Below, piece by piece: positions 25,029-36,000 of a DNA stretch of 64,000 bases. The stretch comes from Perilla frutescens. Taxonomy: Eukaryota > Streptophyta > Magnoliopsida > Lamiales > Lamiaceae. Under the pieces are notes generated by a model. The model was given only the letters and a program-made list of their open reading frames with translations. It was not told where the DNA came from and made no database searches. The stretch covers positions 4,239,001 through 4,303,000 of the forward strand of contig BRKX01000007.1 of the NCBI GenBank assembly GCA_026008535.1, written 5' to 3'. The position numbers and the translations under genes were made by a program. Position 1 is the first letter of the stretch; every line of letters begins with the position of its first letter.

Positions 25029-25640
25029 GAAAGTATCACTAATTGCAGAAGAAAGTATCACTAATTAGAAAGAAAAATATCGCTTCAAACATATTGCAAT
25101 TCAAAAATTGAATCATTAGCTACATAAAAAAAATGTTACAATTAAAAAATTGAACATGATAGTGACTAATAACTACTCATTATATTAGTGATGTTTCATT
25201 TTTTTATTAATAGTGATACTTCATATTTAATCATATTTCTCTGTTATTAATTCAATAATTAATGCTTAATCATTGGTAATTTTCATTTTAATGAAAATAT
25301 ACCTTTCTTCTAAATTTTCATTCTAATGAAAATATAACGTTTGTGCCAAAGAAAAAAAGAAAAAAAAAGGAAGAGCACAAACGTGCTAAAGAAGGAAAAA
25401 AAAAAGAAAACAACACGTATGTGCTAATAAAAAAAGTAAGGAAGAGGGAAACAAAGAGAGAGAGAGCCGCAAGTGCCAAAGAAAATAAAAGAAAAAAAAA
25501 TTAAAAATTGAATATCAAAGAAAAAGGGGAAGGGGGGACCATTAAAAAAATCAAAAAGAAAAGAAAATAGGAGGGGGACCACTTTGTTGGGTCAAATAAT
25601 ATTCGTCTAATGTAAGGGGCCGTTAGACCGTCTCACAAGA
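25029..25640. other. AT- and A-rich TE-derived sequence
   Basis: A-rich tracts dominate 25350-25560. 25590-25640 (ggtcaaataatattcgtcta, gttagaccgtctcac) is the inverted partner of 22990-23030. Confidence 0.45.
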
Positions 25641-25693
25641 GTGTGCTCCAAATATTAATTACTTATTCATTATGTACATGCATATTACTTACT

Positions 25694-25860
25694 AGGTCTG
25701 AGCAACGGGTGGGTCGGTTATTAACCGACCGAAATTATCACCACCGAATTCACCGACCGTCAGGACACTCATCGGCCGACCACCGAACCGATAGTGGTCG
25801 GCCACTGCACCAATCAGCGACTGTAGGTGGTTCGGTCGGTTTGGCCGAATTTTTTTTTCC
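25694..25860. mobile_element. hAT-like subterminal repeat fragment
   Basis: Short inverted motifs (ggtcggttattaaccgacc, accgaccg, ggttcggtcggt) are packed into 160 bp of GC-richer DNA, the style of hAT ends. It is not the same family as 58609-59756. Confidence 0.4.
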
Positions 25861-25931
25861 ATATTTATTTTCTTATATTTACAAAATATATATGTAGTAG
25901 ACATGGGACATTAATGCTGTACAAGATTTAT

Positions 25932-26270
25932 TTATCCTGTACAAGTATAAATATTTATGCTATGATGCAAATATATATATTCTCAACTATTATTTTGGTA
26001 CGAGTATGCATTGAAGTTTACAAGTAGGTACACATGCTCCTCAGTTCTCAACACGAATTTCTATTTTTTTAGCAAATTAATGAACTTTCTTTAAAATTTT
26101 CATAAAAAAAATACAATAAAAAAATAATATCATTACTTGATATAAAATCTAGGGCCGGCCCCGTGTATAAATGTTTATGCTATGATGCAAATATATATAT
26201 TTTCAAGGATTATTTTGGTGCGAGTATGCAATGAAGTTTACAACTAGGCACACATGCCCCTCTATTTTTT
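25932..26270 (+). repeat. ~108-bp direct duplication flanking a ~115-bp spacer
   Basis: 25935-26045 and 26161-26268 share ttatgctatgatgcaaatat and gagtatgca.tgaagtttac in the same order. The second copy begins directly after ctagggccggcccc. Confidence 0.75.
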
Positions 26271-26454
26271 ATTTTTTGCATTTTTATTTCTGTGTTTCTT
26301 CTATCATCGTACTTGCAAATTATTTTCCTGTGAAATGATCTCTTAATTGTTATGGTTTGGAAAAAGAAAAGTTGTGGTTTAATTAGGCCTAACTCTGTTT
26401 CATGTATTTGTTAATGTTATAGTATTATGATGTTTCATGTGTCTGCAAAAAGGA

Positions 26455-27289
26455 AGGACCAATCTCTCAATCCAACACTGGTTTAAGACTACTTGTGCCA
26501 AGTGATTGTAGAAAGTTGGCGATTGATATCCTCTCAAGACTACCAATTCAAAGTATTATTCGTTGAGTGTGTGTAAGTCATGGCTCGGGTTAATCAGTTT
26601 GCAAAGGCTTCCCTCACGATCCTCCCCAAGAATCGGGTTTTTTCTGGACAATAGATGATAGTGAAGCGAAGTGTGAAGTATACACTCTTGGAACAGGATC
26701 ATGGAGAATCATTAATGAACCTAATGTTCTGCTTAGATATAACTGTGATTATTATACTGCAGCCATGTTTCTGAATGGAAATCTTCACTGGCGGGGACGA
26801 TGTGTTTCGCATGATGAGTACTCTCTATGTATTTCTTGCTTTGATCTTGAAACAAAACTTTTTACCATCTTTCCTGCTCCACCTATTCATGGACGTTGTT
26901 CTTCCGCCATTTCCGCTTTGGAAGAATGTTTGGTTTTCTAATATAATTCATATGATGATGAGAGAAAGGAGATTGTTATCTGGTTCATGAACGAATATGG
27001 GGATGACAAGTCTTGGATGAAGAAATTTATCATCACCGAAAGCTCTCCTACTCATGATTTTGTTGGAGCTCTTCGTCCTATCAAAGTTTTCAAAGATGGT
27101 GATATTTTGATTGCACAAGATGGCCGCTTGATATTATTATGCTACTCTAGCAAGACTAAAACTATTGAGGAAATTGATTTGGTTGAATTATATGGCTTTG
27201 ATCATATGTGCGTAGTGAGTTATACACCAAGCTTTGTTCGATTCAATACCTTCACAATGGAGAATGTAAGCTCATTTTTCCAGCTATAA
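26455..27289 (+). pseudogene. F-box protein with F-box-associated domain, broken
   Basis: The N-terminal part (LAIDILSRLPIQSIIR) is an F-box, the Skp1-binding module of SCF ubiquitin ligases. It runs into a stop and frame change at about 26565, and the following F-box half (SWLGLI-like, AKASLTILPKNRV) is in other frames. From about 26650 one frame runs through the F-box-associated domain (EVYTLGTGSWRII, AAMFLNGNLHW, ISCFDLETKLFTIF). It has one in-frame TAA at 26939-26941, then continues in the same frame to 27289 (IVIWFMNEYGDDKSWMKKF, SYTPSFVRF). The C-terminal 100 residues are open. Family members are usually about 380 residues. The gene is probably dead. Confidence 0.75.
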
Positions 27290-28970
27290 ATATGTAATCA
27301 AGTTTCTCTAGTTTAGTTAACTGCAATATATTGTTCGCACTCTAATTGGCTTACTGCAGAGATTATATGCAATAGTTTGGCACTGATGAAACATTGCAGA
27401 AAATCATCATCAATTCATCATGATGCATTGTCGAAAAGTTGTTTATCACAATGGTTTAATTTGCTCAATGCAGTTTTGTTTACTTATAAGTTATATATAG
27501 TTTGTCTTATATTCGAGTGTTTTAATTTAGTTTTGCTGTTTTAAGAGGATTAATGATGATACTCTTTTTCTAGGTGATTCATATTAGTGTACACAGAACT
27601 AATTCATAATCCAAATGAATTAGTTCTTACAGTCAAACAACGACCATCAATAATAATGTTTAGCAAATAAGAAAAAAAGTTTGGTGCAATTTTGAGGTTT
27701 AGATAATGTGTAAATGATCAGAGAAAATGGCTTCGTTAATCTGTTTTCTAGACTTGAACTGATCACACTGTAATTGATCTATGTGATATCATGGATACTG
27801 GAAACTTCTAAAAAGGAAACCTCTACTTTAGAGGGATACCAAAAGGTTATGCTAAGAAATGTAATGCATGATTAGCAAACAAAACAATGATTGTAAAATA
27901 TATCAGAAAATGGATTCTTGCTCAAGTATGTTGCTGGGGCTGCTAATTAGCATAATTGGTACAAAACCTTTCAATATTATTATACAACAGCAAAAAAGTT
28001 AGTATTTGCATAAATTTGCATTAGATCATCACGTAAGGGGAAATAAATGAAAGATAGAGTCACGTTGGGCTTGCATAGAAAAACCTTTTAAGTGCATATG
28101 TTATGCATTGCCTACGGAAATAACCATAAATTGTTAACAACACAAACCATAATATACTGAAGAATCTTCACAAATTGATTTAAACAAAAAAAACACATAA
28201 CTGCACAAACCATCAAAATCTGGAGAATTAATTGTTGAAAATAATTAGGTAAATTGGATTAGTTAAAAAGGATTTGCAATAACTAAATTTCTCTACCTTG
28301 TGTTTAAGGTGTTTCTGCTCCAGCGTTGCACAAACACTTTGCATTAGTTGTTGATATTGCCATCTCACACCAATTTTGTTGGCTTCTACATTTTATTCCT
28401 ATCCTACCTTCCTCCGCCGCACAACAGAAGGCCTAAATATGTAGCTTAATTAATGTGAGGATGACTTTTTCGAAATTGCTTGCTGCAATTCAATCGATTC
28501 TACACCATGCCGCGAATTCATAGAGAACCTAATTTGAAGACGAACACTGGGTGTGCAATGATAAATTTTAAAGAAGGAAACCTTTTCGAATTTGAAATTG
28601 AATGTATTCAATGACACTTATTCACTTCGAGACTTCCAGTTTCCAGAGACTGTGGCGCTTGAACAATCAAACTCGGCTTGAATAGTATTTTTCTCCCTGC
28701 AGCGCTTCAATAATAGTTTTTTCTTCAGAAAATGCAGGCAGAGGCTCTCTTCATTGGGTCACTGGGTGAAGTTCTTTCGGCGCCGATGTTGATGCGTAAA
28801 ATACGATATGCGTCATTCGTGGCCATGGGTGAAAATTAATGGAGAATTTATAAGCATCCGCCATCGATGAAAGGTAGCGATGGTTCATTTCAATCGCTTC
28901 AAGTTTGGGTTTGAAAAAGATAAAACATCGCTTGATTGATGATTGATCAGGCGTAATATTTTTCACAAAA
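27290..28970. other. Non-coding sequence after the F-box pseudogene
   Basis: Moderately AT-rich, with no recognised gene. The minus frame at 28751-28966 has no family resemblance I can name. The region could be the interior of a minus-strand Helitron whose 5' end lies at 29030. Confidence 0.4.
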
Positions 28971-29030
28971 AATAGTCATATAAATTGTCTAAAATACCCC
29001 CACTATTCTCTTTTTATATAGTAATATAGA
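28971..29030 (-). mobile_element. Helitron-like 5' terminus
   Basis: On the minus strand 29030 starts TCTATATTACTATATAAAAA followed by gagaatagtggg. The same layout occurs at 58438-58485, both flanked by the A expected at a Helitron site. No matching 3' end was found. Confidence 0.4.
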
Positions 29031-29034
29031 TTAT

Positions 29035-29300
29035 TATTATTATTATTAATTAGGGTCAATTATACCTAATTAGAGTATAAAATCAACTTTTTATGAAATA
29101 ATTAATTACTAACTAACAATTAACTATTAAATAGTAAAGAATAATTATATACTCTAATTCGGTATAATCAACACTACTAACTAGTACTTGCAAAATTAAA
29201 TTTAAGCACAAGAAATTAAAATTAAAAAAACATTAACCAAAAAAAAGCAATAATTTTAATTGTATAAGAGAGATTGTTACACACAAATTGTATCATCCAT
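29035..29300. mobile_element. Partial MITE related to 7077-7456
   Basis: It carries an inner inverted repeat (agggtcaattatacctaatta against tactctaattcggtataatc) and a right half similar to 7330-7450 (agcacaagaaattaaaatta). The left terminal arm is missing. Confidence 0.45.
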
Positions 29301-29412
29301 AATTCAATGGACACTAATCCCCAAATAAATTACTGAACTCACGACTTCTGAATTACAACTTATCATCTCCACTAGAGTGTTAATTATATTTACTCACAAA
29401 TTAAGAGTCAAG

Positions 29413-29417
<5 letters not shown>

Positions 29418-29459
<42 letters not shown>
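29418..29459. repeat. (AT)n microsatellite
   Basis: About 20 uninterrupted AT units. Confidence 0.95.
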
Positions 29460-29460
<1 letters not shown>

Positions 29461-29467
29461 GGATGGG

Positions 29468-30125
29468 ATGTGGTGATAACCAGTCACCAGGTGGGAACTA
29501 GGAACCAATCCCTTCTCTCCATTCCAAAATCTGAATGATCCAGGTTAATCCATATTTTCGGTGGTAATGTTGTAATTAAAATGAAAATCTTCACTTCGCG
29601 CGTCTCATTAAGGGCAAAATCGGAACTGAACTCAGAAATTGCCCAGATTCAATTTTAGCTTCCTACTTCGCTCATTTTAGCCTGATGCATTTTTCATTTT
29701 AGCATGTGTTAATAAACAAAAATGGAACCATGATTTCATTAGAATGAAATGCAATACACCCTATTTGGGGACAGTGAACCGTAATGGAAATCTCATAATT
29801 ACTAGTTGGGATCAGATAAGCCCTAATCGGAACGTAATAAACCCTAATTGGGAATGGTGAACTCTAGTGGAAAATGTCACATCAATTTTAGCCTCCTACT
29901 TCAATCATTTTAGCATCATGCGATTTTCATTTTAGCCTCAGAACAAAAGGGAATAATTATTAAATTCCTATATTACCCCTCCGCCCACAAAGTTGCCGAA
30001 AATTATAAGAATGCCACCGTCCATCCACTTAAATATGATTTAATTTGGGCCTTCCAGATTGAGTCAAACAAGGGCTAGCATTGGTTCCTAGTTCCCACAT
30101 GAGGGAAGAGTTCTCATTTGATCCT
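29468..30125. mobile_element. Inverted-repeat element with gtgggaactaggaaccaa ends
   Basis: gtgggaactaggaaccaa near 29491 is matched exactly by its reverse complement near 30072. The interior repeats phrases such as ttcattttagcat/cctgatgc on one strand. No coding frame. Outer ends are blurred by AT microsatellites. It ends about 280 bp upstream of the exonuclease start. Confidence 0.5.
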
Positions 30126-30328
30126 TTCCCTATACACATACATATATATATATATATGCATGCATGAAATTAATTAACTCCGTCACTAGTCTCCATTAAT
30201 TAATTGATCCCGAATACATTAATTCTCTCTTCTTAATTAAAGAAAGCTTTTGATCTCTGTCCCTTCAATTAACCAAAAAAATAAAATAAAAAATCGATCA
30301 TTATTTGAATTAATTTATTTGTTTTCAT

Positions 30329-30348
30329 CTATCTATCTATCTATCTAT
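30329..30348 (+). repeat. (TCTA)n microsatellite in the presumed 5' leader
   Basis: About five tcta units, 55 bp before the start codon of the exonuclease gene. Confidence 0.85.
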
Positions 30349-30400
30349 ACCATTAAAAAAACTCAGATCATCAAAATGCGTCTATAAATTGGGCATAGGA

Positions 30401-31078
30401 ATGGTACACAATAAGACCAAACAAAAAAAAATGTATTCAATCAGATCACCTCACACATCATCCTCCAGCATAGCTTTTAATCCCGCAACATCCAAATACA
30501 ATGACACCTTCGCCGGCACCACCATCGAAACTACCGTGACTGACAAGGCCGCCACCGCCTCCGCCTGGGTCCGAGAGATCACCGCCCTCTACGGCGGAAT
30601 CCCCACGGTGGTCGGCCTTGACGTGGAGTGGCGGCCCCATCACATGGACAACATGAGCAACAAGTCAGCCACCCTTCAGCTCTGCATAGACAACAAGTGC
30701 TTAATCCTCCAACTCTTCTACATGGATGAAATCCCGCAATCAATCAAGGGCTTTCTTCTCAACCCTAATTTCACCTTTGTCGGAGTCCAAGTCGAAGAAG
30801 ACGTGATGAAGTTGAGGAACGAGTACGGGATGGATTGCAGCCGGTGCATGGACGTTCGGGCTGAGACTAATGCTCGATGGCCCGGGATGTTTAGCCGGCA
30901 GCCCGGGTTGAAGGATCTAGCGCGTGAGTTGTGCGGGCTCTACATGAAGAAGCCGCTGCATGTTTGCAGGAGTAATTGGGAGGCAAGGCAGCTTTCTGAA
31001 GCTCAAGTTGAGTGTGGATGCGTTGATGCCTTTGCTTCCTACAAGATTGGCCATAAGCTGCTTTTTCACAATTATTGA
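30401..31078 (+). CDS. WEX/RNase D-like 3'-5' exonuclease family protein, intronless
   Basis: 225-residue protein of the plant Werner-exonuclease-like group (DnaQ/DEDDy fold), expected to act on nucleic acid 3' ends. Motif I is VGLDVEW (D74, E76), motif II VGVQVEEDV (D134), motif III QVECGCVDAFAS (D209). In DEDDy enzymes a Tyr stands four residues before the last Asp; here it is Cys205 (codon TGT), so activity may be changed or lost. The family's GLKDLA and NWEARQLS landmarks are present at about 169-174 and 192-199. There are no introns or stops, and base composition is clearly GC-richer than the flanks. The ATG at 30401 was chosen because TAA interrupts the frame of an earlier ATG at 30376. 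The ATG at 30431, in good AAAAATG context, would give 215 residues. Confidence 0.85.
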   Translation: MVHNKTKQKKMYSIRSPHTSSSSIAFNPATSKYNDTFAGTTIETTVTDKAATASAWVREITALYGGIPTVVGLDVEWRPHHMDNMSNKSATLQLCIDNKCLILQLFYMDEIPQSIKGFLLNPNFTFVGVQVEEDVMKLRNEYGMDCSRCMDVRAETNARWPGMFSRQPGLKDLARELCGLYMKKPLHVCRSNWEARQLSEAQVECGCVDAFASYKIGHKLLFHNY

Positions 31079-32025
31079 TCTATTATTTAATTAATTAATT
31101 AGCAGCTCTCAACCAATTTCATCAGCTTTATTAATTTTATGAAGAAGTTAGTTGAGAATATATATATATTAAAGATGCTGCATATTTTAATTAAATGCTA
31201 TTGCAGTTTCATGATTTTTGGTATCTTTGGAATTGAAGATATAATTGCATGGTAATTATTTGGCAAAGGATGTGTGATTATTGGGCTGCAAGGAAGCTTA
31301 TAAGTGATCATAGTTTCATGATTTTGCTGTTTTGTGGAATTATTTCTGAATTGAAAGATAAATAGGTAATGCATTATTTATAGCCATTTTTTTCACTGAG
31401 TCCCGGGGCATAGATGCTTGTCATGAATCGGGTTGTTGCAGGGGTGAGAAAAGGAGATGTTGATAAAAATTCAATCTTTGAGGAGAAGTCTGAGGTTATG
31501 GTTCATTGTGAAATGGGGGAAATTGAGAAAATTCATAAAGAAGAAAAAGAAGAAAATCATCTTTTCTGATCTAAAGTTGCTAAAGGGAGTTGTCAAGGTT
31601 GTTCCAGCCATTGATTATAGGTTTATTTTATTCCATGAAATTATTAGTGGTCCCCTTCTTCACTAGCTATGTAAAGGAGTGGTTGGAGGAATGAAAAGAA
31701 TACAAGTTTTAACCCAAAAATTCTTCACTCTCTCTCGCTATAATTTCCTCTCCCAAATTCTATATTCTCCTCCCCAAATTTCTATAAATCTTTATAGCTT
31801 TACATTACAAAATACAAAATACTAAAAAAAGATTACAGGGTTCATTACAATTCTAATGTGTCAATTTGTTTATAATTCATTGAGATGGAATACTTAACTT
31901 GAAGATAATAAAACACACTTGCAGTGATCTCTCTCCATTGTTTGGTGTTTACAATGACCATGAATAAAATATACAAGCTAGTTAATGGATGAATGAATAT
32001 GAATTCTTATTTAAACTTTTTTAGA
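31079..32025. other. 3' flank of the exonuclease and intergenic sequence
   Basis: AT-rich, with possible polyadenylation signals soon after the stop. No further gene was recognised; the frame at 31457-31666 looks spurious. Confidence 0.45.
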
Positions 32026-32806
32026 AGGGATGCCACTGGAAGCAACATCAAGGACAATTTCTCCTTTTGATCGAAGAGCAGCAGAAAGAGTTCTTCACAC
32101 AAGTTTTCCCGGTTCCACCATATCCATATACAAAAAAGAAGCCCCTAGAGTTATATTCCACTACAGTAATTATTGTACAATACACATGAATTTGTTCATC
32201 ATTTAATTTACCCACTAGATCATTCAGTTCTTCATGCACAATTTCCGGATTATAATTCATCTCTTCATATATTAGTGGATTTTTCATCAGGAAATGGCAT
32301 TGATTGAATATCACGCAAACTTCTACTGTATTTTCCCATCAAATTTTCAACCTTTCCTAAAGCGTAGCTTTTAACTTCTTCATCTTCATCGCTAAGTTGT
32401 AGATCTAAAAAAGAAATAAATAAAACTTTCAATATATATCTAAAAAATAAATAAATAAAATTTTCAATATATATAAGCTAAAATTATATCTAGAATTTAT
32501 TGTAGATTTTATTTAAATAAAGGATCTATTAACATACCTTGATATTGTAGTATGATGTGTTGTTTGTACAAAATGTCATCAGATAAATACGACCATCATT
32601 TTTCCCATACCATTTCTAGTCTGCTTAGTGAATCAGATAACAATAATGTGACAAACAAACTTTTCAAAGATTGAGCAGATGCCCACTGGCTGGTCTCAAC
32701 AATTCCATTGATATACTCTCCATCATCATCTAGCAAACCTATTTGATGGCAAGCATCATGAAATATATTATGTACAATGCCATTTACTTTCTTTATATCA
32801 TCATGT
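32026..32806 (-). pseudogene. Helitron Pif1-type helicase, remnant
   Basis: The minus strand encodes successive pieces of the helicase end of a RepHel protein, the enzyme of autonomous Helitrons. In order: a GLLDDDGEYINGIVETSQW block (about 32780-32600), an AT-rich intron-like interval (about 32405-32530), a YALGKVENLMG..SLRDIQSMPFPD piece, and the frame at 32048-32314 containing LNDEQIHVY and Walker A GYGGTGKT. Downstream of GKT the frame shifts, and RSKGEIVLDVASSGIPS follows to about 32026, where similarity stops. The Rep domain and later helicase motifs are missing here. The intact Copia element interrupts it at 32806. It is dead, and its parent Helitron ends were not found. Confidence 0.85.
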
Positions 32807-33049
32807 TGTTAAAACATGGTACAGGCATATTTGAAGATTACCGAAGAATTGTAATGTGCGGAAGTGTGTATTTGAGCGTTGAAAGAACAATTGTATTCAA
32901 TAATTTCTATGTATTTTACACAATAAGTTACATCGAGATAAATAGACTATACAACGTATCACCTATGGAAACAAATCAATCTAAAGATATGGTCTAAACA
33001 AAACTCCCTTGATCCTTTCCTTGATTCTCGATTATTTCTGTTTCTAACA
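32807..33049 (-). repeat. Copia 3' LTR (243 bp)
   Basis: TG...CA ends; appears identical to 37754-37996. On the minus strand its first six bases supply the last Cys codon and the TAG stop of the polyprotein. Confidence 0.97.
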
Positions 33050-36000
33050 CTCCCCCTCAAGCTGAATAGTAGGATCGCCAATGTTCAGCTTGTCAAGTAT
33101 CATCGTGAAGTTTCTTGCACTAACCGCTTTAGTAAGAATATCCGCTAACTGATCTTCTGATCGAACAAACGGTAGCTCAACAATCCCAGCCTCAATTTTC
33201 TCTTTGATGAAGTGTCTATCTACTTCAACATGTTTTGTTCGATCATGCTGAACAGGGTTCTCGGAAATACTGATTGCAGCTTTATTATCACAGAAGAGCC
33301 GACATACTCGAGACGAAAGGAGATCCATTTCCTTGAGCAGTTTCCTTAACCACAAGATTTCTGTCAACCCGCTTTTGATCCCTCTGAACTCTGCTTCTGC
33401 ACTCGAGAGAGATACCACCTTTTGTTTCTTACTCCTCCAAGTGACGAGATTACCACCAACAAAGGTAAAGTATCCGCCTGTTGATCGTCTGTCCACAGGA
33501 TTGCCTGCCCAATCAGCATCAGTATACCCATGTATGTCAAAGTTCCCATGTTTCGCAAATAGCACACCATGGCCATAAGTCCCTTTCAGATATCGAACGA
33601 TTCTTAGAGCTGCATCCATATGATCAACTTGAGGTCTGTGCATAAACTGACTTACTACACCGACAGCATACGCGATATCTGGTCTTGTATGGGAGAGGTA
33701 GATTAATTTACCAACTAGGCGTTGATACCTGTCTCTGTCAGTGAATTTGGCTCCTTCTTCAACTTGTAGTTTGTGATTCACGACAATCGGTGTATCAGCT
33801 GGTTTGCAATCCATCATTCCTGTCTCTGCAAGAAGATCTAAGGTGTACTTCTTTTGGCAAATGAAGATGCCTCTTTCTGATCGAAGCACTTCAATCCCGA
33901 GGAAGTACTTCAGCTTCCCTAAGTCTTTCATTTCGAACTCTGTGAACAAAGCTCGTCTTAGGTTTTCCATCTCCTCTGTATCGCTGCCGGTAATGATCAT
34001 GTCATCAACATAGATAATCAGGCATGTGATAAGACCCTTCTGTTTCTTCAAAAAGAGTGTATGATCTGAATTACTTTGTTGATACCCATAACTCCTCATA
34101 GCAGTGGTGAATCGGCCAAACCAAGCTCTTGGAGACTGTTTTAAACCATATAATGTTTTCCTCAACTTGCAGACTTCTCTTCTTCCGAATTGTTCTTCAA
34201 AACCCGGTGGTCTTTCCATATAGACCTCTTTACTTAGTTCTCCATGCAGGAAGGCATTGGTGACATCAAACTGGTGGAGCGGCCAATCTTGATTTGCTGC
34301 AATAGAGAGTAAGACACGAACTGTGTCCATTTTTGCAACTGGGGAGAATGTCTCAGAATAGTCCACTCCATAGGTTTGAGTATATCCTTTTGCGACGAGG
34401 CGTGCCTTGTATCTGTCTATCCTTCCATCAGGTTTCCGTTTTATAGTGAACACCCATCTGCATCCAACTGGGTGTTTGCCTTCAGGAAGTTGGCATTTCT
34501 CCCAAGTATTGTTTCTAGCCAATGCTTGCATCTCTGTATCCATAGCGTCCTTCCAATGCTTGGATTGAAGAGCTTCCTCTACTGATTTTGGAATTTCCAC
34601 TTCTCCATACATGGCTGCCTCAAAGGCCAAGGCCATTTCTGTCAAGTTTCTTTGGGCTGTATTAGCCACCGGATGTTTAGATACTCGTGGCTTGTACTCC
34701 GGAGAGTACTTCTTCGGTGGCACGCCTCTATTGATTCTTGGTGGCAACACACGCCGTTGAGGCTCTTCAAATTGATTCTGATTCTCCCCCTGAACTTGTT
34801 CCTGCTCATCTTGTACACTACTCAACTCATTGTTAGTCTCATGACTATCTCTCTCAATATATCCAATATTACCAATATCAGAGGAAATACCAGTAGAAAT
34901 ATCAGGAGAGACGTGTACCTCAGGAGTATTCTCAGCAGGAGACAATTGGACAGGTGACACAGGAGCTTCGAGTTGTACTGTGGTGGGTGATGGTGTCTCG
35001 GTGGTGATGCGCGCAAGTTCTTGTGGGACCTCAGTGTTCGACATCCCTGCTGGAGACAAAACCGGTTGACACAACCAACTCAAGGAATCTCGTACACTCT
35101 CCCCCTGATTCTGGAGTTGGGATGAATAAAAAAACTCGGACTCAACAAATTGACAGTCAAGAGTGGTATAGAGACGGCGAGTAGGAGGATGATAGCAGCG
35201 ATATCCTTTTTGGTGTGGTGCATACCCCACAAACACACATTTTAGAGCACAGGGGTCGAGTTTACTGCGAGAAGCTTTGGGAATGTGAACAAACACAGTG
35301 GAGCCAAAGATACGAGGAGGTAGGGTGAGGGATACAGGAACACTGGTGTGGGTAGCGAGGCTTTGGAGAGGCGTATGATGATTGAGGATTTTGGTAGGGA
35401 GACGGTTAAGTAGATAGGCTGAGGTAGCTACTGCTTCGGGCCAAAAAAGTTGGGGTACGTGGGACTCGATCATGAGAGCACGGGTCATTTCAAGTAGGAC
35501 CCGGTTTTTTCGTTCGGCAACACCGTTCTGTTGGGGGGTGTTTGGACAGGTGGTTTGATGGATAATACCATGGTGGTGGAAAAATTTCTGAAGATCAGTG
35601 TTGAGGTACTCGCCGCCGTTATCAGACCGGAGGATTTGGATTTTTTTGTGGTATTGAGTATGCACCATATGATAAAAATTAATAAAGCGATCAGTAACAT
35701 CAGACTTGTTTTTCAAAACATAAAGCCAAGTCATACGCGTGCAATCATCAATAAACAGAACAAAGTACCGAAAAATAGATTCGGTAGAATCCGGGGCTGG
35801 ACCCCACACATCAGAATGTATCAATGAAAAAACAGTATCAACCCTAGTGTTGGTAGGACGAAAAGTAGTACGATGACTTTTAGCCAAAATACACGTTTCA
35901 CAAGACAAACTAGGATTACTCGAAAATAACGATGGAAATAAATGTTTGAGATATCCGACAGATGGATGTCCTAACCGGCGATGCCACAGCCAAAGTTGTC

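Noticed and set aside
32743..32997. 84-codon frame, repeated in part at 37675-37944
   Set aside because: It reads across the Copia LTR; the repetition reflects the two LTRs.
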